The translations under genes and the position numbers were made by a program. Under the pieces are notes generated by a model. That model did no database searches and was not told the origin of the DNA. It saw nothing but the letters and a program-made list of their open reading frames with translations. Shown here one piece after another: positions 1 to 10,279 of a stretch of 64,000 nt of DNA. The DNA is from Rhizomys pruinosus. Lineage: Eukaryota > Chordata > Mammalia > Rodentia > Spalacidae. The stretch lies in the NCBI GenBank assembly GCA_009823505.1, contig VZQC01009973.1, positions 664,657 through 728,656 on the forward strand. The letters run 5' to 3'. How positions within the stretch are numbered: position 1 is the stretch's first letter; every line of letters begins with the position of its first letter.

Positions 1-402
1 ATCCCCATGCCATATCATAGGTAAATTGTTAGATGCCCAAAACAAAGACAAAATTCCAAAAGCAATGAAAGAAAAACAAGTCACATACATCAGAATTACA
101 GTCATATCAGAATTACAAGTCACAACCCATCAGAACTACAACTGAATTCTTAGCACAAACCATGAAAGCAAGAAGAACATGGAGCAAAGCATTTCCTGTG
201 TTAAAGGACAATGGATGCCAACCCAGAATACTATACCCAGCAAAAATGTCGATAATCATTGGAGAGAGAAAAATCTTACAAGACATAAACAAGATGATAG
301 AATACATGTCCAGAAAACCAACTCATCAGAAAATACTTGAAGCAATTCAAAGTGCAGAAGAGAGGAGCAACTATCCCCAAGCACTTAGGAAAAGAAATTA
401 AT
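1..402 (+). pseudogene. L1 ORF1 remnant (C-terminal part)
   Basis: ORF1 encodes the L1 RNA-binding trimer-forming protein. Only the C-terminal RNA-binding part is in the window. A frame at 162-401 reads MKARRTWSKAFPVLKDN and continues to EERSNYPQ, matching the same segment in the two minus-strand L1 copies of this window (14132-14533 and 45375-45641). Upstream codons are interrupted, so there is no intact start. The segment ends shortly before ORF2 begins, the normal L1 spacing. Confidence 0.8.
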
Positions 403-439
403 AAAAACATAACCACAGGAGTAGAATCAGAGACTAAAA

Positions 440-3400
440 ATCTAAAAGGTTAATAAGGTGAAAGGAAGCAACATCCATCTTTGAATTATAACTTTAAATA
501 TTAACGGACTAAACTCTTCAATCAAAAGACATAGACTGGGAGAATGGATTAGGAAACAAAATCCATCTATATGCTGTCTACAAGAAACACATCTCAATTT
601 CAAGGATAAGCACCAACTTAAGGTGAAGTGATGCAAGAAAATATTCCAAGCAAATGGTGCCAAAAAGAAATCAGGTGTTCCTATTCTAATACCAGACAAA
701 ATAGACATCATAGCAAAAGAAATCAAAAGAGACAAAGAGGGCTATTACATCTTTATTAAAGGAACATTTGGAGATGAAGATCTCACAATCATGAATATAT
801 ATACACCAAACTCTGGTGCACCAAACTTTATAATGAAAACTCTTCAGGATCTCAAGGGACAGATTATCCCCAGCACACTAATAGTAGGGGACTTCGATAC
901 ACCACTAAGTACTTTAGACAGATCAACAGGAAAAAGGATAAACAGAAAGACATCTGAACTGAATGATACAATACACCAAATGGACCTCACAGACATCTAT
1001 CAAATATTTCACCAAAACACCAGAGAATAAACCTCTACTCAGCACCCCATGGAACATTCTCCATATCGATCATATTCTGGGACACAGGAAAAACCTCAAC
1101 AAATACAAAAAGATTTAAATAATCTCATGCACTCTGTCAGACCACAGTGCATTCAAACTCAATATAAACACCAGGATAAGCCCTACAACCTACAAGAACA
1201 CATGGAGACTAAACAACACTCTCCTGAATAATGAATGGGCCATGGAAGCAATAAATAAATAAATAAAAACATTCCTGGAACTGAATGACAACGATAATAC
1301 AACACCAAAAAACCCATGGGAAACTTTACAAGCAGTTCTAGCAGGGAAGTTTATAGCCCTAAGTGCCTACATAAAACAAACAAACAGAAGAAAAATACAC
1401 ACAAAAAACCAGAAAGACCACAAGTGAATGATTTAGCACTGCAGCTAAAATACTTGAGTTACAACAACAAATGAACCCTAAACACAGCAGATAAGAATAT
1501 ACAACAAAAATCAGAACAGAGATCAATGAAATAGAAACAAAAAAAAACTAAACAAAAGAAATCAATGAATCCAAATTTGGTTCTTTGAGATAATAAACAA
1601 GATAGACAGACCTCTAGCACAGTTAACCAAAAGAAAGAAGGAACAACTCCAAATCAATAGAATCTGTGATGGAATGGAAAATAGTATGAAAAGATCCAGT
1701 CAATCATTAGGGATTACTTCAAAAACCTGCAGCTAAAAATACTTGAGAGACAAAAAATGAACCCTAAACGGAGCAGATAAGAAGAAATAACAAAAATCAC
1801 AGCAGAGTTCAATGAAATAGAAAAAAAGAAAACCATACAAAAAAATCAATGAATCCAAAAGAAGGTTCTTTGAGAGAAAAAACAAGATAGAGAGACCTGT
1901 AGCCCAGTTAACCAAAATAAAGAGGGAACAACTCCAAATAATAGAATCTATCATGAAATGGGAAATATCACAACAGACAAAGAAAAGATCCAGGCAATCA
2001 TACGGGATTACTTTAAAAACCTATACTCGGGGCGTGGTAGAATGTAAAGGCTGATTGGGGTGAACGGTGAAACTACAGCGATGTAGTCTGGACACTCATT
2101 TGATCAACTTGATTGAACAAACAACCTGTCACCCCCCACTGAATGGTGGGACTGTGGGGGTTTGGGCACAACAATCTGTAGATTGGTTTTGCACGAAGGA
2201 TGCTTATACTCATGGATTATCACTTATAGCTAAAAAATGAAAAAAAAAACCCTGAAAGATGTAGGACAGTTATGGCAGAATACATGATCTGGGATGGGGT
2301 GGGGGTGGGGGTGAAGGAAAAGGGAAATATGCCTGATCTGAATTGGAAAATGATGTACGAAATGCACAAACCATCAATAAAATTAAATTAAAAAAAATAA
2401 TAAAAAACCTATACTCTACTAAGTTTGAAAACCTAGAAGAAATGGATGAATATCTGAAATCCTGGGAATCACCAAAGCTCAACCAAGAAGTGATCAACAG
2501 TTAGTAGACCAATATTATGTGAAGAAATTGAAGATGTTATAAGAAGCCTCCCAACCAAGGAAAGCCCAGGCCCAAATGGTTTCTTGGCAGAATTGTATAA
2601 AATATTTCAAAAAGACTTACAACCATTACTACTCAAGTTGTTTAGAAGGATACAAATGGGGGTAGTTCTCCCAGAATCTTTCTATGAAGCCAGCATCACA
2701 TTATTACCAAAACCAGGCAAAGATACAACCAAAAAGGAGAACTATAGACCCATTTCCTTAATGAACACAGGGGCAAAAATTTTAAAAACAATACTGGCAA
2801 ATCACATACAGATCCACACCAAGATCATCCACCATGACCAAGTTAGATTCATTCCAGAAATGCAGGTATGGCTCAATATACGAATATCAATAAATATCAT
2901 CAATCATATAAATGAGCTAAAAGACAAAAAACATACGATCATCTCAATTTATTCCGAAAAAGCCTTTGACAAAATCCAGCATCCCTTCATGCTTAAAGTC
3001 ATAGAGGGAATTGGATTGGAAGGATCATTCCTCAATGTAATCAAAGCCATATATAGGAAACCAACAGCCAATACCATTACAAATGGGGAAACTTCTGAAG
3101 CATTCCCCTTAAAGGTAGGAATTTGGGAAGGCTGCCCCCAGTCATCACTCCTTTTCAATAGAGTACTTGAAATACATGCTAGGGTAATAAGGCAAGAAAA
3201 GAAAATTAAAGGAGTTCTGATTTGAAAAGAGGAAGTCAAGCTATCCCTTTTATGCTGATGATATGATCATTTACTTAAGGGATGCTAAGAACTCCACCAG
3301 AAAACTCCTAGAAATAATTAAGAGCTTCAGTAAAGTGGCAGGATACAAAATAAACCTAGAAAAATCAGTAGCCTCCTTACACAAACAACAAGCAACTGAA

Positions 3401-3985
3401 GAAGGAATACATGGAGACCTTCCCAATCAAAATAGCCTCAAAAACAATAAAATACCTAGGAACAAACCTAACCTAACCAAAGGCACCAAGGATCTCTACA
3501 AAAAAAAATTATACCACTGAAGAAGGAAATTGAAGATGACATCAAAAGATGGAAAGACCTCCCATGCTCATGGATTGGGAAAATAAACATAGTAAAAATG
3601 TCCATTCTACCCAAAGCCTTGTACAGATTTAATGCAATCCCAATTAAAATCCCCAAGAGTTTCTTCACAGGCTTGGGAAAAAAAAAAATCTCTAATTTCC
3701 TTTGGAAAAACGAAAGACCCCAAATAGCCAAAACAAACCTGAGTGAAAAGAGCAATAAAGGGGTGATCTCTATACCAGACTTCAAAGTATACTACAGGGC
3801 TATAGTCATAAAAACAGCTGGGTACTCATACAAAAACAGACCAGTTGACCACCGGAACAAAACTGAAGATCCAAACCTGAGCTCATATAATTTCAGCCAC
3901 CTCATATTTGACAAGGGGGCCAAGAAGACACAATGGTGGAAAGACAGCACCTTCAGCAACTGCTGTTGGCAAAACTGGATCACCT
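440..3985 (+). pseudogene. L1 ORF2 remnant (endonuclease and reverse transcriptase)
   Basis: ORF2 encodes the endonuclease and reverse transcriptase that drive L1 target-primed reverse transcription. The endonuclease region starts near 470. Pieces of the RT fingers and palm are readable at 2584-3225, with the FYADD catalytic box near 3248 in another frame. The connection and later region is readable at 3598-4062. Multiple stops and frameshifts are present and the copy breaks off before the C-terminus. The frame is also split by the 2029-2402 insertion. Confidence 0.85.
2029..2402 (+). mobile_element. Chimeric L1-tailed retroposon, copy 1, with 14-bp target duplication
   Basis: An insert of 374 bp lies inside L1 copy A. 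It is flanked by the exact duplication AAAAACCTATACTC (2015-2028 and 2403-2416), typical of L1 endonuclease insertion. The first ~190 bp (starting GGGGCGTGGTAGAATG) match nothing else here except the reverse complement of 63770-63960. The last ~150 bp match the 3' tail of local L1s: a G-rich GATGGGGTGGGGGTGGGGG stretch, then AAATGCACAA and an A-rich end. Copy 2 extends further 5', so this copy is 5' truncated. No open frame and no clear Pol III A/B boxes were seen. It could be an L1 subfamily with a replaced 3' UTR or a chimeric non-autonomous retroposon. Confidence 0.85.
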
Positions 3986-5160
3986 TACTCAGCAAAATGG
4001 CTTCGAGCTCTATCCATTTGCCTGCAACACTCATAATGCCGTCCTTTTTCACTGCTGAATAGTACTCCATTGTGTAGATGTACCACATTTTTGTCATCCA
4101 CTCTTCTGTTGAGGGGCATATTTGTTGGTTCCAGCTCTTGAGTCTTTGGGGTATATACCCAGGAGTAGTATGATTGGTTCAGGTGGTAAGCTCATTCCGA
4201 GTATTTTAAGGGTTCTCCACACTGATTTCCATAGTGGTTGTACAAGTTTACATTCCCACCAGCATTGGATGATTGTTCCACTTTCCCCACATTTCCTCCA
4301 GCATTGTTGTCTTTTGTTTTCTTGAACTTAGGTAGCAGTACTGGAGTGAGATGATACCTGAGAGTGGTTTTAATTTGCATTTCCTTAATTATTAACAATG
4401 ATGACCACTTTTTAAGATGTTTCTCAGCCATCTTTAATTCCTCACTGGTGAAGACTCTGTTCAGCTCTTTATTCCATCTTTTGAGTAGATCATTTGTCTT
4501 CTTCTCCGTTTTTTGAGTAGTTTATATATTCTTGACGTTAATGCCCTGTTAGATGTGTCACTGGTAAAGATTTCTTCGCACTCTGTGGGTTTTCTCTTCA
4601 CCTCCTTGTTTGTTTCTTTCTCTGTACAGAAGCTTTTGAGTTTTATGAGGTCACACTTGTCAACTCTTGTCATTACTTCCCGTGTGTGGCTGCTGTCTGG
4701 TTTAGAAAGTCTCCTCCTACACCTATGTCTTGTAGGTTGTTGCCAACTTTTTTCTTTCATCAACTTCAGGGTTTCAGGCTTCACAGTGAGATCTTTGATC
4801 CACTTGGAGTTGAGTTTTGTACAGGGCTATAGGGATTTAATTTTGTTCTTCTACAAATGGTGATCCAGTTTTGCCAACACCATTTGCTGAAGATGCTATC
4901 TTTCCTCCATTGAATTTTTTTGGTCCCTTTGTCAAATATGAGGTGGCTGAAGTTATATGAGCTCAAGTGTAGATCTTTGATTTTGTTCCATTGGTCAATG
5001 GTTCTGGTTTTTTGGCATTACCAGGCTGTCTTTATGACTATAGCCCTGTAATATAGCTTGAAGTTTGGTATTCTAATCCCCCCAGTATTGAACTTTTTAC
5101 TCAGGGTTGCTTTAGCTATTCGGGGTCTTTTTTCCATATGAATTTAATGATTTTAAGTAT
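3986..5160 (-). mobile_element. L1 LINE fragment B, minus strand (ORF2 C-terminal region)
   Basis: Minus-strand L1 ORF2 sequence. Readable pieces include WYIYTMEYYSAVKKD (about 4045-4090) and SSYNFSHLIFDKG (about 4930-4965). It lacks the L1 3' UTR and the 5' half. It abuts copy A, and the ORF2 region around WCWQNWIT occurs in both, so the two are separate copies or the product of recombination rather than one inverted element. Confidence 0.85.
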
Positions 5161-5164
5161 TTGT

Positions 5165-5833
5165 TGTATAGTAATTTCTTCCGAGATAAAAAAAAATCAC
5201 ATTGGAGGAAACACAAGATCCTCTAAAGGGAGGTAAACAAAAGGATGTCTAAAGGGAAGTAAACAGCAGGATGTCCAAAGGGCAATAAGGAATAGAATGT
5301 TTTGAGACGAGGTGAAATATGCCATCCTTCAGGGAAGCTCATTAAGTTAAGAAGTTAAATAACTTGCTAACTTGTTCAGGAATTTCCTGAAATTTACCAG
5401 TTTAATAGGATCCTCTCTCCCCAAGAAGATATAAGCCCTAAGGACTTGGGAGAGATGCTTTTGGACAAGACGATCTACCTGGAAGAATTAGAGAGCAGCT
5501 GAGCTGCTTGTAAAGTAGAAACTTCATGAATTGCCTGGAGAAGATATTCTCCAACCCATTGAGCTGCCTTCAAATTGTGCAGCTCAGTCTAGCTTTACAC
5601 CTTTTGTGAGCTAACACACATGCTTGTGTTTCTTTGATGATGCATCTTACTTTGAACCATTTCTGCTCCTGTAAGTGCCCCCTCACCCAGATTCCTGTAG
5701 GTATCTCCAATTAAATGCATTCATTCTTCATGTTGGACTTTGGTGGTGTCTTTAATTTGGTCAGCCATTTGTTTCCTATCTGGTGTAAGTAGATGTTTGA
5801 ACAAGTCATCCCAGCAATGGTGTCCGACAGAAC
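5165..5833 (+). mobile_element. Probable solo LTR with primer-site remnant
   Basis: A non-L1 stretch between an L1 fragment and unique DNA. It contains short direct repeats (GGAAGTAAACA-like units at 5228-5290), a TATAAG box near 5430 and an ATTAAA near 5711. The segment TGGTGTCCGACAGAAC at 5818-5833 resembles a lysine-tRNA-type primer binding site directly after an LTR end. This suggests an ERV class II-like LTR plus a few internal bases. The left border is not clear and no target duplication was identified. Confidence 0.45.
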
Positions 5834-7189
5834 ATTCCTAGATAAAGTGACAATTCTTGTGTTTGTGTGTGTTCATGTGTGATCATCACTGAATAAATTG
5901 ATTTTAATTTGAAAAAGCATGCTGTCAATTACATCAGTGCAAAATAAAACACTAATGTACAAATTACAGTGTAAAATATATATGAAGAAAACAAAAAAAA
6001 ATCCAAAATAAAGAAAAGAAACATTAAAAGTGTCTCATTTAACCTGTTCATGAACTGGAAAATAGGATTTTGACAAACTTTTCTCTGCTTTATCTATGTT
6101 AAGACAATGAATGCAGCAACCATAAAATAAATATGCCAACAACTTCTTTGTGCACAACAAAAGTTGAAATATAAAGATTTCAAAGTTTCAAATATATTAA
6201 TGGAAGATTTCAGAGAGCTTTGATAATTTTATTGAAGTTACCATCTTCAAGACAGTGCAATAATCATGAAAAACTGGCAAAGTGATCAATGCAACAAAAT
6301 TGTAAGTGCAGAACTTGATCATTATAGAGTCAACTAACAATTGACAAAATAACAAAAACAACTCATTGGTGAAAAGACAATATTCACAAATAGTGTGAGA
6401 ACTACACATCCAGTTATAAAAACAAACCTAAGAAACTACAGATATAAAAATAATATACATTTTCTCAAAATATATAACAAAAATATAAAACACAAAGAAT
6501 AAATTTTCTGATGCAATACAGAAAAAATAGAATGTAGACAATTAGGCATTTAAAATGACTTTTTATAACAAAATATTTAAAAACATGATAAAATGACAAA
6601 AGGTTTAGAAAATATATGATAAAGATGATAACCAAAACCAAAAAAAATAAATAAATATGAAAAATCAACATCACCTTCTGAAAAATGTTTAAGAGTGTTA
6701 AGAGCCATTTCAGGAATGAAAATGTACTGATCACAAGCAAGAAAAGGAAATTTTCACTTAAAAATAAAAAATTAATTTTGGCTTATCAAGTACATAAACA
6801 TACCTGAGTAATGCAAGTTGCTTATAATAGATCAAACTATTTCTGTGCAGTAGGGAATAAAATTTGTGGAAATTCTCTTTAAACTCTTTGATTTCCTGTC
6901 AATCTAAATCCTTTTTGTAATATATGATTAAAATTCATTATAGGAAATTTACATTAAATATATTTTTATGTTTCAGCATTCTAAGCATGCAATAATTTGG
7001 AATTATTAATATTCACATTGTTGAACAACCAACACCACTGTGCATCCTCAGATTCTTTTTTGGAATCAGAATACTAGAATTCATTATTCTCTTTGGGCTT
7101 TCCTTTTTATTTTAAATTAATAAAATTTTGGTATTACTGTATAATTACTGTGTAAAATGATGGGTTTCTTCATGAATTTTTCTTAGATA
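5834..7189. other. AT-rich intergenic DNA, nothing recognised
   Basis: AT-rich sequence without recognisable SINE, LTR or coding features. Short frames on both strands have no family resemblance and look random. Confidence 0.6.
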
Positions 7190-7640
7190 AATAGTGTGTA
7201 CTTGCTAATATCCATCCCCCACTACCCTCGCTTCTCTTCTTCTCCCTTGAAATGGCTTCTTTCTTGCACTCAGATATTAATTTGCAATCATTATATCTAT
7301 GCATATATACATATATATGTCAATAGTAGATTACAAAATTTGGATAAATATGTGACATTTATTTGTGTCTATAATTATGTCTTAATTTATAACATGATGA
7401 CCTTCAGCTCTATTTCCCTAAAATGACATAATTTTATTTTTGTTTCTGTCTAAACAGTACTCTACTGTTTCTATGTACCATATTTTCTTTAAACATTCAC
7501 CTGTTAATTCACATTTTGCTTGATTTGATAAACTTGTTATAATATTGTCTCAATAAATAATTATGTTCAGGTATTTCTGTTGTATTCTCCCTTAACTCCC
7601 TTCAGGTATTTAATCAGGAATGGCACAGCAAGATCAGAAG
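7190..7640 (-). mobile_element. Old, degenerate L1 fragment
   Basis: Reading left to right, the segment follows the order seen in the younger L1 copies: the AATGGCTTC-like stretch, then ACAGTACTCTACTG.. (compare AATAGTACTCCATTG), then TGTACCATATTTTC. It therefore looks like a diverged minus-strand L1 ORF2 end. Divergence is high, so borders are approximate. Confidence 0.4.
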
Positions 7641-7677
7641 TTTTATTTATTTTTCTTCTTACAAATATATGTCCTAA

Positions 7678-7905
7678 TGGGATAGAGAGCTGGCTCAGCA
7701 GTGAAAAGCACTGGATGCTTTTGCAGAGGTCCTAGGTTTTGATTCCCACATAGCAGCTGACATCCATATATAACTCCAGTTCCAAGGGAATTTGATGCCC
7801 TCGTCTGAACTTTGTGGTCATTGTATGACATGGGTGCATTTACATACATGCAGCTAATACACTCATACACAAAAAATAAAAATAAAATACATTTAAAAAG
7901 TGCAT
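7678..7905 (+). mobile_element. B2 SINE, plus strand
   Basis: tRNA-derived B2 SINE. The head reads GGGATAGAGAGCTGGCTCAG with a box-B-like GGTTTTGATTCCC, followed by the B2 body (AACTCCAGTTCCAAGGGAA) and an A-rich tail near 7875-7900. Moderately diverged. Confidence 0.85.
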
Positions 7906-8094
7906 ATCAATTTCTAAGCATATTGTTGTCTCCTCACACCCTTCCTGGCCATTTGCCATCCCTCCTCCTTCACTTTGTCCCCTGCTTTCTCTTACACAAT
8001 TTCATTTCTAGTTTTCATTTATATATGCACAAAAGATATTTAAAGTATCTATAATAATCAAGGAATAACAAATGAGAGAAAACATGAAAATTGT

Positions 8095-8430
8095 CTTTCT
8101 GAGATTAACTTCTATTTTCAATTTTTAAGGATCATCCACACTGATTCCATAGTGCCTGCTGTAATTAACAGTGTAACCAGGAGTGTAGGTCTACTTTCAC
8201 TGAATTCTCAGAAACAATGGGTGTTTGTCTGCTTGAAAGTTGCAAGGGTGAGATGAGTAGATTTTTTTTCAATATTTTTGCTATTAAACTTTTTTCCATA
8301 AGTCATACATCATTTCTCAATTGAATCTAGAGGCTCTTCCCTTTCCATTCTCTCGCACCCCACCCAAGTCCCAGCATTCTGCCATACATGTCCTGCATCT
8401 TTTTCTGAGCTTTTCCAGAGGTTTTTTTTT
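8095..8430 (-). mobile_element. Old L1 3' region and 3' tail fragment
   Basis: 8135-8200 resembles the L1 segment ..CCACACTGATTTCCATAGTGG. 8285-8430 resembles the reverse complement of the L1 3' tail (CATACATCATTTCTCAATT, a CACCCCACCC run, CATTCTGCCATACATGTCCT). Both are diverged, which implies an old minus-strand L1 3' end or two such pieces. Confidence 0.6.
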
Positions 8431-8457
8431 CCAGTTCTTTTGTGTTGTTATCGCCAA

Positions 8458-8690
8458 CCTTGTGGGGGACTGAGCGAGAGGGGTGAGAGAGATAGGGAGA
8501 GCGGAGATGAGAGGGATAGATATGCGATATGAATCAGAGAGACGGTAAGAGATTGAATGAGTGACGGAGCAGAGATATGAAGATTACATTAGAATATAAT
8601 ATCTGATAATCTACTATATTATAATTATATAGATCTATATTATATATATAAGATATATATATATTATATATATAATTACCTTAATGAAGT
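8458..8690. repeat. Low-complexity GA-rich then AT-rich patch
   Basis: About 130 bp of irregular GA-rich sequence (GAGAGAGATAGGGAGAGCGG style) pass into irregular TA-rich sequence (8600-8682). The irregularity is unlike the clean microsatellites elsewhere in the window. It may be a decayed compound microsatellite or consensus error. Confidence 0.7.
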
Positions 8691-9093
8691 GCTCGAAGGT
8701 TCTTTCTTGGCAATCCCTAACAACTATCAATCCTGCACTTTTGCTCCACATTGAGGTCTTTCCCTCCCATGGTCCCCCAAATGAAGTTCAGTAAGCATGT
8801 GTCTTTTCTTTATCCCCCTGTACTAGCCTCCATGATACAGCCCAGGTATTCCAACAATGGCAGTCTATATTGTGATGAGGCTGAAATCCCCTTAGCTGTT
8901 TAGACAACAAACTGAGTATCTCAGTAGTCCCCATCTGGCGTTGAAGGTTTGGAGGATTCTCGGAGAGACATGACTCTTCAGTCCATATTGGAAGGTTAAA
9001 AAGTGTCTCATGTCTTTGAAGAGTGCCAAAAGCAGTGGCAGCCACAGAGTAAATGCACATGACAGTAAGAATTGAAGACAGGCCAAACAACAG
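8691..9093. other. Non-coding stretch, no family assigned
   Basis: Low-repeat sequence between the GA/TA patch and the CT repeat. Overlapping short minus-strand frames (8788-9090) show no known domain. It could be an unnamed rodent repeat, but I cannot support a family. Confidence 0.5.
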
Positions 9094-9102
9094 CTCTCTC
9101 TC

Positions 9103-9137
<35 letters not shown>
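9094..9137. repeat. (CT)n microsatellite
   Basis: Almost pure CT dinucleotide run with one CTAT interruption near 9107. Confidence 0.95.
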
Positions 9138-9143
<6 letters not shown>

Positions 9144-9454
9144 TTGTCTTTTTACTAAAATCTCAAGTTTTATGTCTGCAGTACAGTTTCTCTGGCCTTA
9201 CGGATTACTTATTTCTGGTTGTACATTCCTTTTGGATGCTTAAGGCCACACAGTTAGCCCAGATAAACCAATGTTTTTTTTTTCTCAAGGTCAGTTGAGG
9301 ATCTGATCCTCAGGAGTCTCTCTGGGTTTTTTTGGGGGGGAGAAGGGAGGGGCGTCTTGCTCCTTTCAGCTTTTCATTTACCAGTTCTATCCACTTGAGG
9401 ACAGTCAGATCTTAATAGACCAGACTTCCTTTTCTGAAGTATGAGCAGACTTTT

Positions 9455-9704
9455 ATCTTTTCTTTGTCTTTGAGACAGGGCCTCCCATAGCCTACATGTC
9501 CTGGAACTCACTGTGTAGACCAGCTGGCCTTGAACTCAAAGAGATCCCCCTGCCTCTGCATCCCAAGTGCTAGGATTAAAGGCATGGACCACCACGCTAA
9601 GCTTGGAGATGGTTCTTAGCCTCCATATGGGTGCTGGGAATCAAACCCTGGTCCTCTGTAAGAGCAGTCATCACACTTAACCACTGAGCCATCTCTCCAA
9701 CCCC
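9455..9704 (-). mobile_element. Fused B2-head/B1 SINE, copy 1
   Basis: Read on the minus strand, ~100 nt of B2 head (GGTTGGAGAGATGGCTCAG.. to AGAACCATCTCC) run directly into a complete B1 (7SL-derived; ..GCCTTTAATCCTAGCACTTG.., GAGTTCAAGGCCAGC) that ends in a short A-rich tail. The flanks carry an imperfect duplication (GACTTTTATCTTTT near 9448 and GACGTTTATTTTTA near 9705). The pair therefore probably inserted as one unit. A second copy with the same junction lies at 46808-47026. Confidence 0.75.
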
Positions 9705-10094
9705 GACGTTTATTTTTATAGAGTGGACACTGGCTGAAGTTCGACTAGTGGCTCTCCAAGACTTCCCTGAACAGGAACACTGGTGACCCACATTTGCAGG
9801 ACATTTCAAGAGATGCCCCCATGCATAATCCCCTGATACTTGGTTGATCTCTCAGGGCAAGGAACAAAGTTATCCCTTAGGTCCTTTGGCCAAATTGGTA
9901 TGGACGTTAAGTATGATCATTAAGCACCCAGAAAGGCTAAGTTGCAACAGCCTGTTAAATTGTACCTATATTAAAATTGTATCTTTTGGAAACAAATTGT
10001 ATGTTTTTTCCATATCATATTTCTTAATTCCCATCTTTCCATTTTAGTCCCATATAACTCTAAAAGATGCACACATACCCTCCACAATATATCA
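9705..10094. other. Unrecognised non-coding stretch
   Basis: No SINE, LTR or L1 signature that I can support. The sequence passes gradually into the L1 3' UTR at about 10095. Confidence 0.4.
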
Positions 10095-10279
10095 AAATCC
10101 CAAGGTATGAAAATAGATGTTAGGTCAGCTCTAGAACCTGTTTAGCAATTCACAATGCAAGAGCACAGTTGTCTTTTGATCATGAGGAATACAGCCTTAA
10201 CATTGCTCAGTTTGCCTTACAACTAGATACTTGGTACTAGCATCCAAAGATGAGGGATAACATTCTCACTTGGGTTACT

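Larger units (their letters stand above)
1..3985 (+). mobile_element. L1 LINE copy A, plus strand, truncated at both ends
   Basis: The window opens inside an L1 retrotransposon. It carries the end of ORF1, then ORF2 from the endonuclease start to past the reverse transcriptase, and stops abruptly near 3985, where minus-strand L1 sequence begins. No 3' UTR or poly(A) is present. Every reading frame is broken. Residues such as FYADD (RT palm) near 3248 and the endonuclease start (LNINGLN-like, near 490) identify it. A retroposed insertion interrupts it at 2029-2402. A segment resembling 1440-1700 reappears at 1727-1960 (starting GCAGCTAAAA...ACTTGAG), so this copy has an internal duplication. 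It is dead. Confidence 0.92.

Noticed and set aside
2100..2140. Resemblance of TTGATTGAACAAACAACCTGTC to a vault-RNA-like segment
   Set aside because: Only about 20 bases, and no Pol III box or vault RNA fold around it.
1..5160. Single L1 with twin-priming inversion
   Set aside because: The same ORF2 region is present in both orientations, which twin priming of one transcript does not produce.
8788..9090. 100-codon minus-strand frame as a possible small gene
   Set aside because: No domain, no codon pattern, overlapping frame of similar length, and repeat-like surroundings.
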